Assembly (NCBI GenBank): GCA_027924585.1
Contig: BSBM01000050.1
Location: forward strand, 6,352,501-6,416,500
Source of the DNA: Larix kaempferi
Taxonomy: Eukaryota > Streptophyta > Pinopsida > Pinales > Pinaceae
Direction: 5' to 3'
DNA: 64,000 bases
Of the stretch, positions 12,351-23,570 are shown piece by piece (position 1 is the first letter of the stretch; every line of letters starts with the position of its first letter). The notes under the pieces are model-generated. The model made no database searches. It was not told the origin of the DNA and saw only the letters and a list, made by a program, of their open reading frames with translations. Position numbers and translations under genes: made by a program.

Positions 12351-13700
12351 TGGTATAAGTTTTCTCTCTTAAGAAAAGTAGAGATGGCGAGTCATGGTTA
12401 GTCCAATTGGCCACGGGGTCTGTTTTGGAAAAAATTGCACAAGTGCACTCTTCCACTTGGTAAGGGGCTAAGCCTTGTAGGTTGCAGCAAGGCCTCGGGC
12501 CTTAGAGCCCCTTTTGGGTTTTGGTTAGTATTCCTCCAAGTAATCCTGTAAGGGATTGTTAGTGTAGTTCACATTCAAACATTAAAAATATTGATAAAAA
12601 CAAAATGAAAGAGATGGGGGGAGAATGCAAACTTCAACAACAACCAAAGATATGTTAAGCCACTCTTGTATTTCCCAATGGAATTGTTGTACAACACCTA
12701 GGAGGTGTGGGATTCAAGGGAATCCAACAAACTCCCTTAAGGATTCCTTTCTTGTCCAAACTAAATGCTAAGTAGATGGAAGAAAAATGGAGAGAAACAC
12801 TTTCCCATAGATGGAAGGTGGCAAGGGAGCTTGGGAATGATTACAATGGTAGGAAATGGTGGGCTATGAGTAATATCCAACTAATCTAGCAACATAACCT
12901 TACTCTGATTTCTCTCTACAAAATACATGCCAATGGATTCCTTTTATAGGCCAAGAGGTGGCCAACAAACAACTAGATCCAAATGTGAACTCATCTTCTC
13001 CATGATCTAGTTCCAAGGTACACCAGGAGGGCTAGTTAATGCCCCCAAGTGTGTGAGGATCCGAATTCAGATCCTTGGAGATTACTGAGCCTTCAATGAG
13101 CCGCAGGAAGTAGGTGGTCCCATCGTTTTGATAGTAGCACGACCTTAATGAATAAAAGACGTGCGTAATGCGAAGTAATGAAGAAAAGCAGTGCAAGCGC
13201 GACTTTTATGAAGAAAAGTTGCGGGAGTGCGAGTACATAGTTATAAACCTATACTATAGCGCGACTTTAGAAGGAAAAAGTCGCATGAGTGGACCAAAAT
13301 TCATGTCTTTTGTACTATGAGGCTCAAATTGTCTTATGGATCTGTTAAGGATGTCTTTGGTGAACTACATTCTTTATGTTTATGACTCCTTATTGGATGA
13401 AACGTCGAAATGTTGCATGTGTGTGGATTTTAGGCGTTAACAGGATCCAAGAGGAAAGTAAGTGAAGTAGTGGAAGGATGTTTGATAACATTAAATGGTC
13501 TTTCTACTCAAGCAAATCTAAATGTCCTACCAATAGGATCTTATGACGTCCTTATTGTCATGGACTGGTTGGACAAGCATCAAGCCATGATTGATTGCTA
13601 TAATAAAGTTCTTGAATGCATTGATGTCGAAGCAAGGTTCTATCTAGTGAAAGGAGTACATAAAAATATCTCGATAACACAGGTCTCAACATTTCAATTG
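12230..13700 (+). pseudogene. Retropepsin region of element E, split by a solo LTR
   Basis: Upstream part: VIYIMIDPRSIHSYINPKMV, where an IDSG-type active site is expected, so the D-x-G core reads D-P-R. The frame stops being homologous at LATG, where solo LTR F (12421-13442) enters, and resumes as SKRKVSEVVEGCLITLNGLS, then VLPIGSYDVLIVMDWLDKHQ, the LG.DWL-type PR C-terminus. Removing the LTR and one copy of its target duplication joins LATGSK in frame. No function can remain. Confidence 0.78.
12421..13442 (-). repeat. Solo LTR of family F (1022 bp) with 5-bp target duplication
   Basis: Begins TGTTTTGG and ends GTTAACA on the plus strand (TG..CA), flanked by GGGTC (12416-12420) and GGATC (13443-13447), one mismatch; the undisturbed reading of the target favours GGATC. 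Minus orientation is inferred from a canonical TATA box CCTATAAAAGG on the minus strand at 12941-12950 and from end sequences like those of the minus LTR of C. Upstream of that TATA are inverted word pairs: GCACG/CGTGC at 13137/13160 and GCGACTTT/AAAGTCGC at 13261/13277. No internal domain, so it is either a recombination product or a tiny element; TGCCCCCAAGTGTGTGAGG at 13038 resembles a PPT flank but lies inside. Confidence 0.82.
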
Positions 13701-13839
13701 GCAATATACTTCAAGAAGAACCACCAGATATATGTCGTTCATGTATCGGTATCAACAGAGGACAGAGGTCCAAAGATAGAGAATTATGTTATGTTACAGG
13801 AATATAAGAGAGAATTATGTTATACTACATGAATATAAG

Positions 13840-15200
13840 GATGTATTCCCGCATGAGGTGTCAGGGCTTCCACCTAAAAGAGATATAGATTTCACGATTA
13901 ACATGGTGCTAGGAGCAACTCCAATGTCAAAATCCCCTTAGAGAATGAGCACTCCATAGCTAGTAGAATTGAAGTTGTAACTTCAAGATTTTATGGAAAA
14001 AAAGTATATCAGACCAAGTGTATCCCCATGGGGTGCACCAGTGTGGTTTGTCAAAAATAAAGAAGGAAAATTGAGATTGTGTATTGACTATAGGCAACTC
14101 AATAAGGTGACGAAAAATAATAAGTATCCATTGCCTCAAATAGACAATTTATTTGATCAGATGAAAGGAGCTAAAGTGTTATCCAAGATTGACTTAAGGT
14201 TAGGGTATCATCATGTCATAATCAAAGAAGAAGACATCCATAAGACAAATTTCAGAACTCGATATCGCCACTATGAGTTTACAGTTGTACCTTTCAACCT
14301 CACTAATGCGACAACTACTTTCATGTGCTTCATGAACAATGTGTTCATCCAGTATTTGGATAAATTCATGTTGGTATTTCTATATGACATCCTTATTTGT
14401 TCTAAAGAGGAATAAGAACACATAAAACATATAAGAATGGTATTACAGGTGCTCAGGAACCATTAGTTATATTCCAAGCTAAGCAAATGTGAGTTTTATC
14501 AACGAAAGATTCAATATGTGGGTCATGTTATCTCAGGAGAGGGAATCTCAATAGACCCCGAGAAGATTGAGGTTGTAGTGAATTTGTATATGCCCAAGAA
14601 AGTGACAGATGTTCAATATTTCATGGGTTTAGCAAGTTACTATAGGATATTCATTAAAGGATTCTTTAAAGTGGCACATCCTATCACCCCACTACAAAGA
14701 AAGAATGTAAAATTCATATGGTTCGATAAATGTGAGAAAAGATTCAAATGCTTAGAGGAACTACTCAATAGTGCTCCTATTTTAAGGATTTCATATATAG
14801 GAAAAGATTATGTGGTATGCACCAATGCTGCATCGAAGGGCTAGGAGGAATACTGGTGTAGGAAGGATACGTGATATGATATGAATCTAGAAAGCTAAAG
14901 GAACATGAAAATAACTATGCAACTGGTGATTTGGAATTAGCTGTCATTGTACATTCTTTGAAAATGTGGATACATTACTTACTCGGGTGAAAATTTGAGT
15001 TAAGGACTAATCATATGAGCCTAAAATATATGTTTGATCAACCAACCTTGAATGCTAGACAAGCCAAGTGGTTAGAATTATTAAGTGAACTTGACCTTGA
15101 AATCAAACATGTTAAAGGCAATGAAAATAAAGTTTTTTATTCTCTCAGTAGAAAATTCCATATAGCCTCTATGAGCATATGAAAGGATGACCTTAGAGAT
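13840..15200 (+). pseudogene. Reverse transcriptase and RNase H of element E, broken
   Basis: RT blocks: [34 protein letters not shown], then [18 protein letters not shown] and RYRHYEF. The catalytic box reads FLYDIL where Y-x-DD-I-L is usual, so an essential Asp pair is damaged. From 14518: GHVISGEGISIDPEKIEVV and FMGLASYYRIFIKGF. RNase H is visible to about 15170 as [20 protein letters not shown] and ARQAKWLELLSELDLEIKHV. Stops at several places, so inactive. Order RT-RH-INT is the Ty3/gypsy order. Confidence 0.9.
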
Positions 15201-16612
15201 CAAGTCATAAAAACCTTGGTTGAAGACAAGAGGTATATTCAAGTGGTAGCAGATATGCGAGACAGAGAACTTGATAAGAAATATGAAGGATATCAGATAG
15301 AATAAGATGGACTTCTTGTTTTCCAAGGATGGTTGTACTTTCCAAATGATGCAGGGATGAAAAAGTTGGTAATGGATGACATACATCAAATTCCTTAATC
15401 ATGGAATCTAAGATATCAGAGGACTATAACAGCAGCAAGAAAGTAGTATTATTGGCCACTGATGAAGAGGGATATAATATAGTACATCACCATATGTCAT
15501 AAATGCCAGTAGGTTAAAGCAGAGCACCGACATCCAATGGGATAACTGCAACCATTTTCCATCCCTGAGTGGAAATGGGAAGTAGTCTCCATGGATTTTA
15601 TAACAGGATTTCCTATGGCAGTAAGACAACATGACTTCATCATGGTGGTGGTGTACAATTTAACAAAAGAAGCACACTTCAAATGGGTTAAGTCCACACA
15701 TAAAGTGGATGACAATGCAAAGACTTTCATGAAGGAAATCTTAAGGCTACATGGATTGCGTAAGGCAAAAATTTCATACATGGATACCAATTTCACCTTG
15801 AAATTCTAGAAAGGCTTGTTCAAGGATTTGGGAACTCAACTCAATTTCAATACATCATACCATCCTCAAATATATGGTCAAACAAAGAGAGTGAATCAAG
15901 TACTTGAGGATATGCGAAGGATGTGTGTGATGAATAAGCCATCCAAGTGGGAAGATTATCTACATCTAGTTGAATTTTCATACAATAATTGTCAACATGT
16001 GTCACTGGAAATGAGCCCTTTCAAAGCTATGTATGGAAAAAATGCAAAACTTCGGTAAGTTGGGAAAACCCAGTGAACAAGGTAATGCTTGGAATGGAAA
16101 TGTTAAGGGAGATGGAGCAGGAAGTCATTAAAATAAGGCATAATTTGAAATCATCCCAGGACAATAAGAAGAGATATGCAAAAATGAAGAGGGTGCATAG
16201 AGAGTTTAGGGTCGGAGACCATGTTTACCTAAGAGTGAAACCGAAGAATAACACTTTGAAGCTTGGGGGTTGTGCCAAGTTGGAACCGAGATATTGTGGG
16301 CCTTTTGAAGTCCTTAACAGGATATGACTTGTTGCATATATTATTCCTTTGCCTGCACATATGAAAGCTCATGAGTTTTTTCATGTCTCATTGCTTAAAA
16401 ATGATGTACTTGATCCTAATCACGTTATTGATTGGAATGTGATTCATGTAGAACCATAGGGAGAGTTCCAAGTGGATCCATGTGCATCCTGGAGAAGAAG
16501 GTAAGCATGCTTTGGAATCGATCCACCAGGCATGTAAAGGTGTAGTGGAAGAACTTTGGTCCGAATGAGGCTACATGAGAGATGGAGGATGCCATGAGGG
16601 AAGATGCCAAGG
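15200..16612 (+). pseudogene. Integrase with C-terminal chromodomain, element E, broken
   Basis: Core pieces: MDFITGFP (first Asp), YMDTNFTLKF (second Asp), and GQTKRVNQVLEDM, where the third catalytic residue is Lys instead of Glu. C-terminal part: FRVGDHVYLRVKPKNNTLKL and YCGPFEVLNRI (GPF motif), then HEFFHVSLLKNDVLDPNHVI. At about 16480-16605 one frame reads WKNFGPNEAT and EMEDAMRED after a stop: the chromodomain core that marks chromoviruses (Tekay-like by the order FHVSLLK to chromodomain). The chromodomain would guide insertion to particular chromatin. Confidence 0.87.
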
Positions 16613-16622
16613 GGGAGGGTAA
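16609..16622 (+). other. Polypurine tract of element E
   Basis: AAGGGGGAGGGTAA directly before the LTR start TGTAATACCCCC. Priming site for plus-strand DNA synthesis. Confidence 0.85.
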
Positions 16623-19087
16623 TGTAATACCCCCAGTTTTGACCTCGTTGTATGAGAATATGTAAATGGTATGATGGTGAGCATCCCAATGCCAAGGCCC
16701 CATCGTCAATTTCCCGATTATGTATCGGCAATTAGATATGAGTATATTGTCATTGCTACTTTTGGATTTTCACTATGTCGGAGTTTAAGAAACCAACATT
16801 TCAAGTGGACACTCCACCCATCTTCAGGGTATCACAAAAGACTATAGATATGGTATACTTGGACTATGTGTTGGTTAGGCATAATAATAATAGTGAATTT
16901 GATTTAATGTGAATGATTGTATAAAGCAACAAGAAGCAAGGGGCACAATTTTCACAAGATTAGGGAGAGAGATATTCAAACCCATGATCCATTAACTACC
17001 AGGTTGACCTATGCATTCAATCATTCAATTCCCCTAGGAGGAATCAGTTGAGGAAATTATTGTCTTGGGAAGGGGAAGGAGTGTATACCAATTTCATGTC
17101 TAAGTCACCCCGCAGTTCTAAAAAACTCATATTGCTTGTTGGACAGGAAAACAACTTCGAATTAGATCCCATGCCTTCATTAAGTCACCAGTCTTACTTT
17201 CTTGGTGGGTTACGATTCTTCTGGCATACTATACATTTCTTGAAGGGGGGGTGATATCACCTAGAGGAAGGGGAAGCCCAAGGGATTGTGGAGTAGAGAA
17301 GGGGACCTTATTGGTGTTGTGTGCAGTAGGTATTGTGGGTGCCATGCTAATTGAGTTTTGTTAAGGTGAATGTAGCTTTGTGGTTGAGCTCAGTAGATTA
17401 GAAATCATTTCACTTATTTATCTTGATATCCCGATAACCCCAAATGTTAGTTGGATTAGCTATGTGAATATTGTGTCCATGTGACAGCAGGTAGCCTTGT
17501 AAACATAGTTGAGTGGTATCAAGGGTAGCCTGATAAACCTAATTGTGGGTTGGATTGGCTGTGAAAGTGTGTCTACATGACTATGTATGAGCCTTAGTAT
17601 TTCCCCTTTTCTTGTGAAAATCGTGCCCAGTTCAGGGGTGGCCTCTCAGCAAAAAGAGTATATGCTGGACAAAATGCCTACGGTTGGGTGGAATGTTTCT
17701 CTTTCCTAGTTAATTGCTTGGGAAAGATTCTTTCAAGATAAGTATTTTAGTGACATGTTTTGAGCTAATTGTGTAGTCTTGCTAAATTACTTGTAGCTTT
17801 GCTTGATTGCATTAAGAATGGCATGTTTGCATGAGTGTCAATAATTGTAATTACATATGAGTATAATCGTGCATATTGTTAGACTTCAATAATATAGGTT
17901 AACAAGTGGCTCAAATTGGCCTAAAGACCCTGGAAATTGAGTTTGGATTGTAGTTTGCTAGGGAAACCATCATTTCAATCCCATAGAAAACCCAAAAATT
18001 AGCTAACTACAGTACTTCAGACAAGGCTCATTGAAAGCATACCATTATTCAGAACTCTTCGAAAGTACAAAGAGATGGATCCTGTAGAAAAGGACTAGGT
18101 ATGAAGTCCAATGGGACTATCATATAGTGTTCATCGAACCACTGAAGGCAATGTATTGAGGATTTCATATCGGATAATTATCGTGAATGAATACATGAGA
18201 CAATCGCGATCTATCGAAACCCGACGTATCAGAATCAAAGTGTCATGAATTGTTGTAGGGAGTGTATACAATAGATCCCAGTGGAGTAGAGCCGATGGTA
18301 CATAGGAGGTGATGTATTGGGGATGTTATATTAGGAGTTGTGGAAATAGTATCAAATGGGAGGCCTAATGGATCGAATTCCAATATTGTATCAGGGATGT
18401 TGTATTGGGAGTGTGGTATCGAAGAGCCTCTATAGAATTGTATGCAGTACGACCCAATAGAGTGAGGTCAGATGGAGTAGCAAACCTAATGTATCAGAGA
18501 TGCCTCATCAAAGGCAGAGCATCAAGGGATGATGCAGAAGGAGGAGGCTAGAGATATCGATAGATCGAAGTTCGATGTGTCGAACCCGACAGCATCATAG
18601 ATGCCTCATTAGAGGTAGGCCTTAGAGAAAAATTCCAATGGATCATGTACAAGGATTAGGGAAGAGCCCAAAGGCGATATTTGAGGTATCGAATCTGATA
18701 TGTTGGCGGGGCCTCATCGGAGGCGAGCCTCAGAGAAAAATTTTAGTAGATCATGTGCAAGGATTAGGGAAGAGCCCAAAGGCAAGATTCAAGGTATTGA
18801 ATCGAATATGTTGGTAGGGCCTCATCGGAGGTAGGATATCAGAGGAATTGCATTAGGAATGCATTATTGAAGATTCACATTGCAAGTGCGCATACGGGTT
18901 TTCGATAGGAGAGAATCCAATAGAACGGATTTGATAGATTGTGATGACTGTGGAACTAAGTCTCGATAAAGTTGAAGGCACCGATAGAGAATGAACCCGA
19001 AGAATAGCAGAAGGCATAGATGTATGTGCAGCTGAATAAAACCACTCGAGGACTCGAAAGGGAATGAAGATATCCATGAACATTACA
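16623..19087 (+). repeat. LTR of element E (about 2.5 kb)
   Basis: Starts TGTAATACCCCC after the PPT and ends CATTACA, giving a perfect 6-bp terminal inversion TGTAAT/ATTACA; a PBS-like sequence follows three bases later. No gene inside. The second half (from about 18240) holds diverged repeats of a GATGTATTGG-like word, and a tandem pair of about 108-bp units at 18604-18820 that share CAAGGATTAGGGAAGAGCCC and a CCTCATCGGAGG-like start. No second LTR copy is in the window, so the right end rests on the TIR and PBS. Confidence 0.72.
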
Positions 19088-19090
19088 AAA

Positions 19091-19102
19091 TGGTATTAGA
19101 GT
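19091..19102 (+). other. Initiator-Met-type primer-binding-like site after the E LTR
   Basis: TGGTATTAGAGT, one to two changes from the usual plant TGGTATCAGAGC, three bases after the LTR end. It implies that this LTR was also the 5' LTR of something to its right; the sequence up to about 19200 could be the start of a leader. Confidence 0.55.
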
Positions 19103-20845
19103 TGAAAGTTCTAGATAGTGGTATTGAGGGAAATCCTTGTAAGCCCCAAAGTGATAACGGGCGAACCAAGGACATGACATTTAAGAATTCTTAATTTTCA
19201 TTTAACAATGGTCAATTTTGGATTGACCCCTTACTTATCCTATGCAACCTTTGATTCATTTTCAATAATATAGAGTAAGAGGGTTTATTTCATAGAAAGG
19301 GCTTATTGATTATATGGCATCTAATTTTCCTAGCCAACGAAGTGCCTTCAGTTGCCCTTCCACAACATTCACTTATTCTATCTCTTTTGTCTCTTTTGTA
19401 GTTTTTTTGTTGTTGATGCATTCTCTTACTTGTGATGTGGCAACTATAGTAGTTTCCTCGGCTAATGCTAGCCTCAGTTGATACCACTTAAAACCCTTCT
19501 TTAAGATTTCTTGCAAACATGCTTCTTCCCTTGTATTTCATTTCCCAATCATTTCCCAGTCACAAAAAGAAGGATTTCCTGCGAGGATTCATCCAATTCC
19601 TAATATGTTCCATGGCTTGGTCTTGTTTCCTCACCCTTTAGTGAATATGTATCCATTATGTGGGTGCCTCTCATTTCTCTTGCAAGTTGTTCCCCTATTA
19701 TTATTTAAGGTTATTTCATGAAACAAAATCTTCCCAAGTTTGACCTCTTAGTGAGAGAGAATCTTCTACAAGTAATTTAATTAAACTGTGATGGGATAGG
19801 CTCTTCTCAGGAGTTATCCTAATAACCCTCGCCATTTTAGTCATAGTATGCAGAGAACGAATCGTACATAAGGGAAGTTTGATGCAGTTAATGTCTTAAA
19901 TGTGTCAAGAGCTTAAAGTGATAGAGGAATAAAATACTAAACTAGCCTTCACAAATGAGATACTTTTGAATGAAGGAGGCTACCCCATTCGATGGATGGT
20001 GAAGTGATGACCATTTGACACCTTTTTATACACATTGCAAAGTTTAATTCGTTGTTAGGAACTCAAAGTGGGAATTATTTAACATTGTTTGATGCTCAAA
20101 CCCAACACTCAACATCCCTTAGAAAACCTTTAATTCGAGTAATAATTTCTTCTATAACTTGAATTTGAACTCCTCACATACTAACTATTGACGAACAAAT
20201 GGATTTAGGAAATTATAATGCCATTGAAGTGTTAAATCCATGTATTTTTTCAAAATAGGTAAGTCAATTTCCTTCTTGGAAAATGTGTGTAATAGTCAAG
20301 TTGGCATGCAAGAGGTCAATCCCTCTGGAGTTTAATTGAACTGCAGATCTCCCCATTGTAGAAAGGGGGATGAGGTTTCATGGATTTGAGCAAAATTCAA
20401 AGCAACAATTTGATAATTTGGAGAAGGCGATGAACAAAACGTAGATAGAGTAGACATCGCTACAATTTGATTTTTTAGGGAAGGTGACTGGCAAAAATTA
20501 GATTGATTAGATGTCATGTGAATACAAAAATATTCTCACGATGACAAAGTAAATAAAGTACAATGCAGTTTAATATGAAGTGACAAATGTGATATAAGAG
20601 TGCCCTTTTGGTGGTTTGAAGTGGTGGCAAGTATATGTGTGCTTTGAATTGGTACAGTCAATCCCCTCCCCAACATATGATATTTTTCGACATTGAAAAA
20701 TGAGAATTGAAGTGGGAAATAAATAATAACAAGAATGAACTTAACACTACATTAAGATTGATTTAGAACCAATACAGAAGGATACACACTTGTACTTACT
20801 CAAACATGGACATAAAACAGAGAAACTACCTCAAAGAAATAGGGC
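19103..20845. other. No recognisable gene
   Basis: A/T-rich sequence with short frames only. On the minus strand AAGTGGTATCAACTGAGGC (about 19470-19490) resembles a TGGTATCA-type primer site, but the adjoining sequence does not end in CA and no LTR pair was found. Nothing else can be supported. Confidence 0.5.
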
Positions 20846-21590
20846 AACAACCCATAATTGGATTTGTAGCAAGGATTTGAAACAACACTAAGAATGAATT
20901 ATCCATAGCAAAAAAAAAGCTCTAAAGAACCTAAACCAATAGCTGAAATGTATTAAAAGTGCACAAGAACCTGAAAAAAGGAAATATTGAAAAAGTTAAG
21001 GGTATACTGAACACATGAAATATACCATATTGGAGTGCACCAATGGACCGATAACACAAAATAACGCATGTTGGCTAGGTATATTGCAAGTCTATTGGAT
21101 ATGTAGCATTAGTACTGGGAAGAAAATATTTGTAGCAGGAAAGAGTTTAAATCCTATGCTAAAAACAAAGTTAGAAAATGCAATATATATCAAGGGGTTA
21201 GAAATGTAGGTGACATAGCCACAACACTAACAACTTCTAAATCCCATAATGAGATTTGTGGAAAGGATCTGAAGCAACACCAATGATGGAGCATCCGTGG
21301 CAAAAAGAAAGTGTTGAAGAACTTGAACCAAGAACTGAAATGTATTAGACTGCATAGCAACCCCAAAAGAGGAAATACAAAAAAGGTAGCGGTATCCTAA
21401 TCAAAATGAAATAGACCATGCTACAACATGCCAATGGACCAATAACACAAAATAAATTTGTATAGAATATACGACATGTTGGTTGGATTTGTAGCAAGTT
21501 TGCTAGATCCATAACATTAGTAGCAGGAACAAAGGATCAATACCAAGCAAAGAGTTGAAACACTGTGCTAACAAAAAAGTCAAAAATGAA
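20846..21590. repeat. Two diverged tandem units of about 390 bp
   Basis: The first unit begins near 20851 (CCCATAATTGGATTTGTAGC) and the second near 21249 (CCCATAATGAGATTTGTGG). Both contain, in order, a GCATCC/TTATCC..GGCAAAAA segment, CTGAAATGTATTA, ACACAAAATAA, ATGTTGG and TAGCAGGAA. No function apparent; probably non-coding parts of a transposon. Confidence 0.65.
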
Positions 21591-21599
21591 TTTATTTTA

Positions 21600-21641
21600 A
21601 CACACACACACCTATATATTTATGTGTGTGTGTGTGTGTGT
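21600..21641. repeat. Palindromic (CA)n/(TG)n microsatellite
   Basis: ACACACACACACC then a TATATATTTA centre then (TG) repeats; the two arms are complementary. Confidence 0.9.
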
Positions 21642-21853
21642 CCATTGGATGTAGCTCAAGTGGTTGGGAGTACTAATTGATAACCTCCCCACTCGGGTTC
21701 AAATACTTGTAAGTGACATATGATTCTCTTGTTGTCGAGCCCCTAATATTAAGACTATGTTCAGCCTCCCCACATGACTCACGGTATAACGAGGAAGTAT
21801 CATGGATGTATCTGCCTCTTGAAAGATAGAGGTGTGAACCACATGAAAAAAAA
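21642..21853 (+). mobile_element. tRNA-derived SINE
   Basis: Near the start is an A-box-like TGTAGCTCAAGTGGTTGGG (21650-21668), and about 45 bases on a B-box-like GGGTTCAAATAC (21694-21705), the spacing of a tRNA-type RNA polymerase III promoter. The element ends in an A run after CCACATG (about 21844-21853). About 210 bp. It lies between two (TG)n tracts, so the target duplication cannot be separated from the microsatellite. Confidence 0.7.
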
Positions 21854-21865
21854 ATGTATACATGT

Positions 21866-21950
21866 ATGTGTGTGTGTGTGTGTGTGTGTAAATATATACA
21901 TGTAAATACCCACACACACACACACGCACATAATGTGTGTGTGTGTAGAG
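21866..21950. repeat. (TG)n and palindromic (CA)n/(TG)n microsatellites
   Basis: (TG)n at 21866-21889, (CA)n at 21910-21929 and (TG)n at 21934-21946; the last two form complementary arms around CGCACATAA. Confidence 0.9.
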
Positions 21951-21964
21951 TACATATTAGGAAG

Positions 21965-22470
21965 TTATAACTATGGTTGACTAGCAATATCTTTGATCAA
22001 TACCTCTTTAGACATTGGTTTTCGATATAGCCTCAATCAAAAGACATTGGCCACGATTGGGGTTCTATCGTCATCGATGGTGCATAACTTGACTGAGCCA
22101 CTATCATTAACAATATCAATTTCATATGGCCCAACCCAACAATTATGAAGCTTGCCCTTAAAATATTTATACATAAAATCTTAAATTGAGGCCTAATACC
22201 CAACTTGGAGTCTCTTCTTCTAGATAAATTAGTCATGTCACTTTGCTCGTTGTTGCTAGACAACAAAAGTTTAGTGCAAAGCACCCTGTTGAATCTCAAC
22301 AACTTCATTGATTTATTCCAAGCAATGTTTTTGAACCTTTGAAAGGCCATCCCCACCTTAAATGCATTCCTCAGTTCTTAATCCCAAATTCATTCCAATA
22401 GGAAGGACTACATGCTTACCATACATGAGCTCTATTGGAATATAGTAAGGTAAAGAGTGATATTCAGTTA
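21965..22470 (-). pseudogene. Integrase C-terminus of an unrelated Ty3/gypsy element, broken
   Basis: Minus-strand frames read YGKHVVLPIGMNLGLRTEE, then GKLHNCWVGPYEIDIVNDSG and SVKLCTIDDDRTPIVANVF. This is the layout of an integrase end: substrate segment, basic linker, KLH.(R)W.GPYEI, then a G-S-V-K-L strand. Many stops. It differs in sequence from INT of A/B, C, E and G, so it is a remnant of another family whose other parts I could not find. Confidence 0.62.
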
Positions 22471-22620
22471 TGGACTATGTGTTGATGAATGTGTTGTTAT
22501 AATTGGATAATTGCTTTGTAAACAAGATATAAAGGCATAGTTATAATGTATTTGCAACATTTTTTAGATATACAAACGTTCTCAACCTCTCTGATTTTCC
22601 CTCCATATTCGATCTAGAAC

Positions 22621-22679
<59 letters not shown>

Positions 22680-23044
22680 CATATGAGTTGTAAACCAAGG
22701 TTTCCCTTGCAACACGTGGAATTGTAGAAAATTTGTAGCATGTGAATTTGCAACAACATACATGTAGGAAAACCTATAAGATGTGGATCCATAGCATATG
22801 GATTTGCAACAACTTCCAACTTGATCCATTATTTAAAAAGATAAATACAAAGCACATTATCCTTTATCTAAGGTTCAATTAGAAAATCGAATCAAACTTG
22901 GAATTCATAATGAAACTTACCTTGAGCCCAAATTCTTGTATTTAACTATCAAAGAAGTGGCAACAAGTTAAAAGGGATGAGAAAAGAGGATGGATATATA
23001 GGAAAAATGATGGTAAAAATAGAGCCCTAGATTCCACTACAGGG
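22471..23044. other. Non-coding stretch with a (TC)n microsatellite
   Basis: (TC)n runs from about 22623 to 22676. To its right GTAGCATGTGAATTTGCAACAAC (shared words) recurs as ATAGCATATGGATTTGCAACAAC, a short diverged duplication (about 22735-22812). Nothing coding. Confidence 0.7.
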
Positions 23045-23570
23045 AATCTTCCCTCTATAAATCATTTATGGTGGTGTGGAGATGTGTGCATGGCCTTTGA
23101 GACCTAAAAGAATTTGCTAGATCCCAAGTGCCTATTTTCCACCCCCAAACCATGGCATTGGCCCCCATCCCTATTATGTCAGACTTTGAAATGGTGCCCG
23201 TATCCCACTCACGGGGCAGATATTCCCTCTATTTGACCTATATGGTGGTAAGGGTCCACACACATGGATCATGAGCCTTATTAGAAATTGTTGGGGTATA
23301 AGTATATGATATGTGCCCCCAAACAATGGTCCAATACCCAATATGCACCCATGTTATTCCAAACCTCAATATGGTGCCCATAACCCATGCATAGGATAAT
23401 TTTTTTATCTACATGTGTTGTGTGGTAGTATGGAACCTCCTATGTAACCATGAGTCCTCAAAACAATTATTATAACTTAAGTCATTAGTTTTCTACCCTA
23501 AACCATGATTTAGGCCCTAAGATGCATACTTATTATGCTAAATCACAAAATTATGCCCATATTGCAGGTT
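23045..23570. repeat. Three diverged tandem units of about 170-185 bp
   Basis: Units start near 23051, 23226 and 23405. Each carries in order a TGGTGGT/TGTGGTAG word, CATGAGCCTT-like (CATGGCCTTTGA, CATGAGCCTTAT, CATGAGTCCTCA), CCCCAAACCATGG-like (CCCCCAAACCATGG, CCCCAAACAATGG, CCCTAAACCATGA), ATTATGC/TTATTCC, and ATGGTGCCC/TTATGCCC. Satellite-like remains, no ORF. Confidence 0.6.

Noticed and set aside
19470-19493. Minus-strand TGGTATCAACTGAGG as a primer site of another LTR element
   Set aside because: The neighbouring sequence does not end in CA and I found no matching LTR pair or gag.
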